Assembly (NCBI RefSeq): GCF_040239565.1
Contig: NZ_JBEHWS010000003.1
Coordinates: 248,001-312,000, forward strand
Source: Fulvimarina sp040239565
GTDB lineage: Bacteria; Pseudomonadota; Alphaproteobacteria; Rhizobiales; Rhizobiaceae
Length of the DNA: 64,000 nt
Direction: 5' to 3'
Shown here in pieces: positions 59,748 to 64,000 of this stretch. A program made the translations under genes and the position numbers. The notes beneath the pieces were generated by a model. The model saw only the letters and a program-made list of their open reading frames with translations. It did no database searches and was not told the DNA's origin. Position 1 is the stretch's first letter. Every line of letters starts with the position of its first letter.

Positions 59748-60245
59748 CTACCGGGGCATACCCGTCAGCACCGCTTTTTCGGTCTTGATCGTGCCGCCGT
59801 TCTCGGTCTCCTCGATGGAGAGAACCTTGCCGAGGCCCGGTACGATCATGCCGGGCTTGACCCGCCAAAGTTCGCCGGGCGAGGCAAGATGCGCCTCCTC
59901 ACCGAAAACCATGACGATGGCGAAATCCTGCGGCTGAAGTTCGTGCCGGCGCACCACACGCTGGGCCGGCATCGCATCGACCTGAATGTCGTCAGTCGAC
60001 TTCGACGTCGATCCGACCATCATGGGATCGAGCGACACTCTCTCGATATCAGCGATCAGCATACGCTCGAAGAAATCGGGATCGATGTAGGAAATCGTCG
60101 AAACGATCGAGAAGAAGGCAACCGAAAACGAAAAGACGCTGAGGGAAATGATCCGGACTACTCGGTCCGATCCGCTCTCGTCGATACGCTTGGCGGGGGC
60201 ATTCTGGTCGGCATTCGCAAAAAACGCGCGATCTGTCGTACTCAT
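59748..60245 (-). CDS. Hypothetical bitopic membrane protein
   Basis: A 165-residue protein not recognised. It has a polar cytoplasmic N-terminus of about 30 residues, one transmembrane segment (VVRIISLSVFSFSVAFFSIV, residues 29-48) and a C-terminal domain of about 110 residues. The latter has an SH3- or PilP-like look: ELWRVKPGMIVPGLGKVLSI followed by GGTIKTEKAVL, where a short beta-rich unit would fit. A linker (VGSTSKSTDDIQVDAMP) joins the two. The arrangement resembles PilP- or GspC-like bitopic proteins, but no pilus or secretion genes are near. Codon use is like that of its neighbours, so it is a real gene. Confidence 0.7.
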   Translation of the reverse strand: MSTTDRAFFANADQNAPAKRIDESGSDRVVRIISLSVFSFSVAFFSIVSTISYIDPDFFERMLIADIERVSLDPMMVGSTSKSTDDIQVDAMPAQRVVRRHELQPQDFAIVMVFGEEAHLASPGELWRVKPGMIVPGLGKVLSIEETENGGTIKTEKAVLTGMPR

Positions 60246-60427
60246 GGGTTACTCGGGACTTTCGTTGCCGCATTCCAGCAATCCCGGAAGAACGCCCCGG
60301 TATCGCCGTGAGACGGACAATGCCACGGCTTGCTTTAAGGAAAGGTTCCCGCAAGCTTTGTGATTCTGCCTGGGTGACTCGGCGCGCTTAACGCTTGTTT
60401 CACCATGCCTGGCTTAGGCTCGACGGC

Positions 60428-60769
60428 ATGCCAGTACCGTCACCCGTTCGGCCCACAATCGAGAGGAGAATTCAGCGACGACGCCGCACGCGGCTGCGGC
60501 CGATCAAGCTCGTGACCCGCGGCAAGCGCTTCTTGGAAGACGGATCGGCGATCGATCTTTCCGACAGTGGCGCACGCGTTCGCCGCTTCGGGAACGGACA
60601 GGTCCCCGCGACATTGTATTTTTACGACGAAGGCGAAGACACTCTGCGTCCCGCGGCGGTCGTGTGGAAGGTGCGTGACGAAATCGGCCTTCGTTTTACC
60701 GGCGCAGCCCAGGCCATCGAGCGAGCGGACAAGGCTCGGCTTTCAGGTCGATATTACGCAGCGTCATAA
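60428..60769 (+). CDS. PilZ-domain protein (c-di-GMP-binding candidate)
   Basis: A 113-residue single-domain protein. The PilZ signature is present as an Arg-rich N-terminal switch (RRIQRRRRTRLRP) and, about 25 residues later, DLSDSGARV, the D/NxSxxG motif. It ends with VVWKVRDEIGLRF, the matching strand of the barrel. c-di-GMP binding is expected but the exact RxxxR spacing was only judged by eye. The ATG at 60428 is preferred to a TTG at 60395. No cyclase or phosphodiesterase is adjacent, and the target is unknown. Confidence 0.75.
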   Translation: MPVPSPVRPTIERRIQRRRRTRLRPIKLVTRGKRFLEDGSAIDLSDSGARVRRFGNGQVPATLYFYDEGEDTLRPAAVVWKVRDEIGLRFTGAAQAIERADKARLSGRYYAAS

Positions 60770-60988
60770 GCTTGACAATCATGCGGCCTCACCAAGGCCT
60801 ATCCAGGCAAATTGCTGAAATGGAAAAGACATTCGGCTGGCAGATTGCGACCAAATTGTGCCGGCCTATGATCGACTTTTATCCGGTAGTGCAAACGTTG
60901 TTTTTCGACATTCGCTAAAAATATTCCGAATGAAACGCAACTTGTTCGCCAACCAACCATTGACCTTGAAATGAAGGGAGCCGGACAG

Positions 60989-61321
60989 ATGCGTATTCTG
61001 ATCTTGGAAGATGAGCCTCTGATCGCCCTCGATCTCGAGGATACAGTTCGCGAAAAATGCGGCGCTGAAGTGTGTCTCGCCCACACAGTGGCCGAGGCTG
61101 AAGAATATCTTGGCGAAGGCGACGTGGATTTCGCACTTCTGGACGTGCGTCTCGAAGGCGATCATGAAACATCGCTGCCAATCGCTCGCAAACTTGCGCG
61201 TGCGGACGTGCCGTTCTGTTTCGTATCGAGCGCGGTCGACAGGCTGCCAGCACAGTATAGCAGGGTGCCGCACGTGAAAAAGCCGTTCGAGCTTTCTCAG
61301 ATTCAGGCAATTCTACCCTGA
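60989..61321 (+). CDS. Single-domain response regulator
   Basis: A 110-residue receiver domain with no output domain. Acidic pocket E7/D8/E9, phospho-acceptor D52 (ALLDVRL), Ser in FVSSAV and Lys in VKKPF are all in place. Such stand-alone receivers in alphaproteobacteria often work with HWE-type kinases in the general stress response or in chemotaxis-like relays. The ATG at 60989 has AAGGGAG upstream and starts at the receiver fold; 60971 would add six residues without a ribosome-binding site. It is followed by a very strong terminator, so it is a monocistronic unit. Confidence 0.88.
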   Translation: MRILILEDEPLIALDLEDTVREKCGAEVCLAHTVAEAEEYLGEGDVDFALLDVRLEGDHETSLPIARKLARADVPFCFVSSAVDRLPAQYSRVPHVKKPFELSQIQAILP

Positions 61322-61348
61322 TCTTGCCTGCAAGCACGGACATAATCC

Positions 61349-61385
61349 AGCGCCGCATGTTTCCGGGAAACATTGCGGCGCTTTT
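61349..61385 (+). terminator. Rho-independent terminator of the response-regulator gene
   Basis: AGCGCCGCATGTTTCC (61349-61364) pairs with GGAAACATTGCGGCGCT (61366-61382), one bulged T, and is followed by TTT. The stem of 16 pairs is among the strongest in the window. Confidence 0.85.
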
Positions 61386-61489
61386 CATGTTCATTCGACT
61401 GTCGCGTTTCAGCGGCGCTGTCGATCAGGTCTGCGTCATTGAGCAGTGATCATCTTTCATCGATCTTTGCTGATCCCCATTATCCTGGG

Positions 61490-62575
61490 ATGGCAAGCCG
61501 CATCCAACACATTATCACCCTGTCCGCAGCATCGTTTCTTGGACTGGCGCTCGTTTCGTCTGCCTACGCGCAAACCGGAACGCCCCAAGGCCCCGACTTC
61601 GAACCGGCCATAGAACGGGCCGAAAGCTTCGAGACGATCGAAACGCTCCTCATCGCCGTCGACGGCGAGACTTTGGTTGCGGAAGGCTTCTCCGGCCATT
61701 CGCCGGATCGACCGGAGAATATCAAATCCGCCTCAAAATCGATCATCTCGGCACTTGTCGGCATCGCGATCGAGAAAGGTATTCTCGAAGGGCCGGATCA
61801 GCCGATCGCGCCGCTTCTGGAAGACAAGCTGCCGACCAATCCCGATCCGCGCATCTTCGACATCACGATCGGCAACCTGTTGTCTATGCAGGCGGGGCTG
61901 GAACGAACTTCCGGCGGTAATTACGGCGAATGGATCGCAAGCCGGGACTGGGTGAAAAATGCCCTTTCGCGACCATTCGAAACCGATCCGGGCGGCCGGA
62001 TGCTCTATTCCACCGGCTCGACCCATCTCCTTTCAGCAATCCTGACACGCGAGAGCGGCCGATCGACGCTCGATCTCGCCAATGACTGGCTCGGGCCGGC
62101 AGGCGTTCAGATCACCAGTTGGGAACGGGATCCGCAGGGGATCTATCTCGGCGGCAACCAGATGGCGATGACGCCAAGATCGTTGCTCGCCTTCGGCGAA
62201 CTCTATCGCAATGAAGGCCTAACCGCGGATGGCGAACAGGTGATCCCGCAAGGCTGGATCGAAACCTCCTGGACTGCAAGAACGACCTCTCGCTGGCACG
62301 ATGGCCGCTATGGCTATGGCTGGTTCATCGACGATTTCGGCGGTGAAGAAGTCGCCTATGGCTGGGGCTATGGCGGACAGATGATCTATGTCGTGCCGGA
62401 ACTCGACCTGACCGTCGCAATAACCTCCGACGAGACCCGCCCGTCGGGCGGTTCGGGCTATGTGCGTGACCTGCACAGGCTACTCGGCGAGGAGATCATC
62501 CCCGCCGTGCGCGAACGTGCCAGCGGATCAGAAGAGGTCGAACGGGTCGAGGAAGCTGAAGAACCCATCCTGTGA
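61490..62575 (+). CDS. Serine beta-lactamase-family hydrolase (class C fold), exported
   Basis: A 361-residue protein of the beta-lactamase/transpeptidase-like family (Pfam Beta-lactamase). The signal peptide is IITLSAASFLGLALVSSAYA, with cleavage at AYA-QTG. The SxxK nucleophile motif is SASK in KSASKSIISAL. The second motif is YSTGST, in which the third residue of the usual YxN is Thr, and the third motif region is GWGYGGQ near the C-terminus. It is more likely an esterase or D,D-peptidase than a drug-resistance lactamase. The ATG at 61490 is used; the longer frame from 61373 overlaps the terminator. Its last 48 bases overlap the convergent hydrolase gene. Confidence 0.85.
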   Translation: MASRIQHIITLSAASFLGLALVSSAYAQTGTPQGPDFEPAIERAESFETIETLLIAVDGETLVAEGFSGHSPDRPENIKSASKSIISALVGIAIEKGILEGPDQPIAPLLEDKLPTNPDPRIFDITIGNLLSMQAGLERTSGGNYGEWIASRDWVKNALSRPFETDPGGRMLYSTGSTHLLSAILTRESGRSTLDLANDWLGPAGVQITSWERDPQGIYLGGNQMAMTPRSLLAFGELYRNEGLTADGEQVIPQGWIETSWTARTTSRWHDGRYGYGWFIDDFGGEEVAYGWGYGGQMIYVVPELDLTVAITSDETRPSGGSGYVRDLHRLLGEEIIPAVRERASGSEEVERVEEAEEPIL

Positions 62576-63070
62576 TCGGTTGCGCGCTTCGCGCTGGCGC
62601 TCGGCCACCATGTCCTGCGTCATCCAGGCATCCCGGCGTTTCTCGTAGAACGAGTTGCCGCCGAGTATCGCCACATAGTGCATGTTCCGATACGGGAAGC
62701 TGTAGCCGGCGGTGTGGAAGAACATCGCGCGTTCTCCGACCCAGCCATGGCGCGTGCCGTTCAGAACCTTATCGGCGGTCGCAAAGGCGAGATCGCGCCC
62801 TTTTTCCATCCGCTTCGTGAGAACACCCGGTGCAAACTGGTTTTTCTGGCCGACGACACCGCAGACGGTGTCCGGAAATTCGCGCGATTCGACACGGTTC
62901 ATGACGACGGTTCCGACCGCCACCATGCCCTCCTCACTCGACCGGTTGGACTCGAAGTACATCGCCCGCGCCATGCACTCCTGCGCACTCATGCGCGGCG
63001 CGAAGGACGCGCAACCCGACATGACAAGAAGCGTCAGCAGCGCGGCGGAGGTCTTGACTGGGATGCGCAT
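62528..63070 (-). CDS. Cell-wall hydrolase lipoprotein (SleB/CwlJ, Hydrolase_2 family)
   Basis: A 180-residue predicted lipoprotein. The signal peptide ends in the lipobox VMSGC, so Cys of that motif would carry the lipid anchor. The Hydrolase_2 domain follows: ECMARAMYFESNRSSEEGMVAV, quoted in part as MARAMYFESN with the catalytic Glu, then NRVESREFPDTVCGVV and QFAPGV, as in SleB-type lytic transglycosylases/amidases. It probably remodels peptidoglycan. The ATG at 63070 has GAGGAGC upstream. Its 3' end overlaps the beta-lactamase-family gene by 48 bases in antisense. Confidence 0.87.
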   Translation of the reverse strand: MRIPVKTSAALLTLLVMSGCASFAPRMSAQECMARAMYFESNRSSEEGMVAVGTVVMNRVESREFPDTVCGVVGQKNQFAPGVLTKRMEKGRDLAFATADKVLNGTRHGWVGERAMFFHTAGYSFPYRNMHYVAILGGNSFYEKRRDAWMTQDMVAERQREARNRSQDGFFSFLDPFDLF

Positions 63071-63265
63071 AGCGGCGCTCCTCGAACGAAAAAACAACAT
63101 CCGCCGAAGATGACATGTCGCAATGAATCAACCGTTGAAAGGAATGGTTAACCGCTTGCAGGAGCTGATTTTTCGATGAGTTTGTCCATCTCGCCGACTG
63201 TTCGGCTCACCAATGGCGCGGACCCTAAAACCGCGATATCCTTGGAAGTGAAACCGGAGACGTAC

Positions 63266-63859
63266 ATGAGCGAAGCGCGCGATACACCTCATCGGATGAC
63301 GCCGGACGAATTCTTCGAATGGCAGCGCGAGCAGGACCGCAACTATGAACTGGTCGACGGGATAGCAGTTCTCGCGCCCAAGGCGATGACGGGTGCCTCG
63401 CGACGGCACGACACGATCACTGTCAACATTCTGAGGGTCCTCGGAAACAAACTGGTCGGCGGGCCCTGTGAGCCGCACACGGCGGACATGACGGTCCTCA
63501 ATCCGAATGGCAATGTGCGCAGACCGGATGTGACGATTGACTGCACGTCGGGTTCAGACGAGTCCATGCAGACCGAGGAACCTCGCGTCATCGTTGAGGT
63601 GCTCTCGCCTTCGACCATGAACTTCGACCGGTTCCGAAAGGTCGAGGAATACAAGACCAACGAGCACATCCAAGTGGTTCTTCTCGTGGCTTCGCAAAGC
63701 GCAGAAGTCATCGTCTGGCGGCGCGGTGGGGCGGAATGGCGATCGGAGATCGTCGAAACACTGGACGCGATGATCGCGCTTCCGGAAATCGGCTGCGAAT
63801 TATCCCTGTCCGATATTTATCGGGGGTCGGGCGTCGCGGACAAACCCACCAATTGGTAG
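63266..63859 (+). CDS. Uma2-family putative endonuclease (DUF820)
   Basis: A 197-residue protein of the Uma2 family, which has a PD-(D/E)xK nuclease-like core. The motifs are visible: NYELVDGIAV near the start, RRPDVTIDC (Asp), VIVEVLSPST (Glu) and a Lys-containing KVEEYK helix. Uma2 proteins are common in alphaproteobacteria and cyanobacteria and their target is unknown. The ATG at 63266 has CGGAG seven bases upstream; an in-frame start at 63176 would add 30 residues. It is the last complete gene in the window. Confidence 0.82.
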   Translation: MSEARDTPHRMTPDEFFEWQREQDRNYELVDGIAVLAPKAMTGASRRHDTITVNILRVLGNKLVGGPCEPHTADMTVLNPNGNVRRPDVTIDCTSGSDESMQTEEPRVIVEVLSPSTMNFDRFRKVEEYKTNEHIQVVLLVASQSAEVIVWRRGGAEWRSEIVETLDAMIALPEIGCELSLSDIYRGSGVADKPTNW

Positions 63860-63881
63860 CCACCGATATCTGCTAGGCAAG

Positions 63882-63910
63882 CATGCCGGGATCACCTGAC
63901 CCCCGGCATG
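63882..63910. terminator. Hairpin between convergent genes at the right edge
   Basis: CATGCCGGG (63882-63890) and CCCGGCATG (63902-63910) form a perfect 9-bp stem with an 11-base loop in the gap between the Uma2 gene and the convergent partial gene. No T-run is present. Confidence 0.5.
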
Positions 63911-63935
63911 TGCACACGGGATAGAACAATCCCCC

Positions 63936-64000
63936 TCAAGCCGCCGAGAGCTTTGCCATGGTCTCGTCATCGACCTCGTAATTGGCGTATACGTTCTGAA
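63936..64000 (-). CDS. C-terminal end of an unidentified gene (cut by the window)
   Basis: The minus strand is open from the window edge to a TGA at 63938-63936, encoding a tail that reads QNVYANYEVDDETMAKLSAA. The composition looks like a real protein end and it is convergent with the Uma2 gene, with a hairpin between them. Twenty residues are too few to assign a family. Confidence 0.5.
   Translation of the reverse strand, partial: QNVYANYEVDDETMAKLSAA

Noticed and set aside
1..64000. tRNA, rRNA, CRISPR, insertion sequences, prophage and riboswitches
   Set aside because: The intergenic gaps were read on both strands and no TpsiC-arm-like sequence, repeat-spacer pattern, transposase or integrase gene or known riboswitch core was recognised. 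Computed searches could still find a weak one.

Overview
The window is GC-rich and almost fully coding, with short intergenic gaps. The gene families and their order point to an alphaproteobacterium of the order Hyphomicrobiales (rhizobia and relatives): a betB-betA pair, a chvE-gguA-gguB sugar ABC transporter, the non-phosphorylative L-arabinose/D-galactose genes, a nifU-tsaB-rimI-plsC-miaB-phoH chromosomal block, a glnE/two-component/degP block, and an Irr-box-like site upstream of nifU. No rRNA, tRNA, CRISPR array, insertion sequence or phage gene was seen. This looks like ordinary chromosome carrying two large catabolic gene clusters.

Region 1 (1-17130): the end of betB and complete betA oxidise choline to glycine betaine. 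A long minus-strand cluster follows. In transcription order it holds dgoK, dgoA, a GntR regulator, chvE, gguA, gguB, an L-arabinose/D-galactose 1-dehydrogenase, an L-arabonate dehydratase, a 2-keto-3-deoxyarabonate dehydratase, a 2-oxoglutarate semialdehyde dehydrogenase and a TRAP transporter (dctP, dctQ, dctM). Together these import aldoses and send L-arabinose to 2-oxoglutarate and D-galactose to pyruvate plus glyceraldehyde 3-phosphate. No aldonolactonase gene is present.

Region 2 (17244-25295): a second minus-strand cluster encodes a class III CoA-transferase, a TRAP transporter in M-P-Q order, an aconitase-family hydro-lyase and an HMG-CoA-lyase-family enzyme. A GntR regulator is transcribed divergently, and two identical 12-bp operator-like sites lie between. 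The enzyme set suggests a catabolic route in which an imported dicarboxylate is hydrated or isomerised, converted to its CoA thioester and cleaved by a retro-Claisen step. Citramalate/mesaconate-type or HMG-type acids are possible substrates. This is the best candidate for an undescribed system in the window.

Region 3 (25312-46953) is housekeeping and mixed genes: an M3 peptidase, MarR, a Ppx/GppA phosphatase with a very long basic N-terminus coupled to rlmE, an MFS exporter and a Tat-exported metallo-beta-lactamase-fold hydrolase. A low-molecular-weight phosphatase/fructosamine-kinase pair (protein deglycation) converges on a tyrosine-phosphatase-like protein that has lost its catalytic cysteine. 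Then come a DMT transporter, phoH-miaB-plsC-rimI-tsaB-nifU, a universal stress protein, trpS, a frameshifted DUF3307 gene, an aldose epimerase, a LysE exporter and a NUDIX hydrolase.

Region 4 (47020-64000): a higBA toxin-antitoxin pair with two operator palindromes, glnE, a two-component system and degP, a TraB/GumN protein, a D,D-carboxypeptidase, an RhlE helicase, a PHA-system protein, an unknown bitopic membrane protein, a PilZ protein, a single-domain response regulator, a class C beta-lactamase-family protein, a SleB-type cell-wall hydrolase lipoprotein, a Uma2 nuclease and the last codons of one more gene at the right edge.
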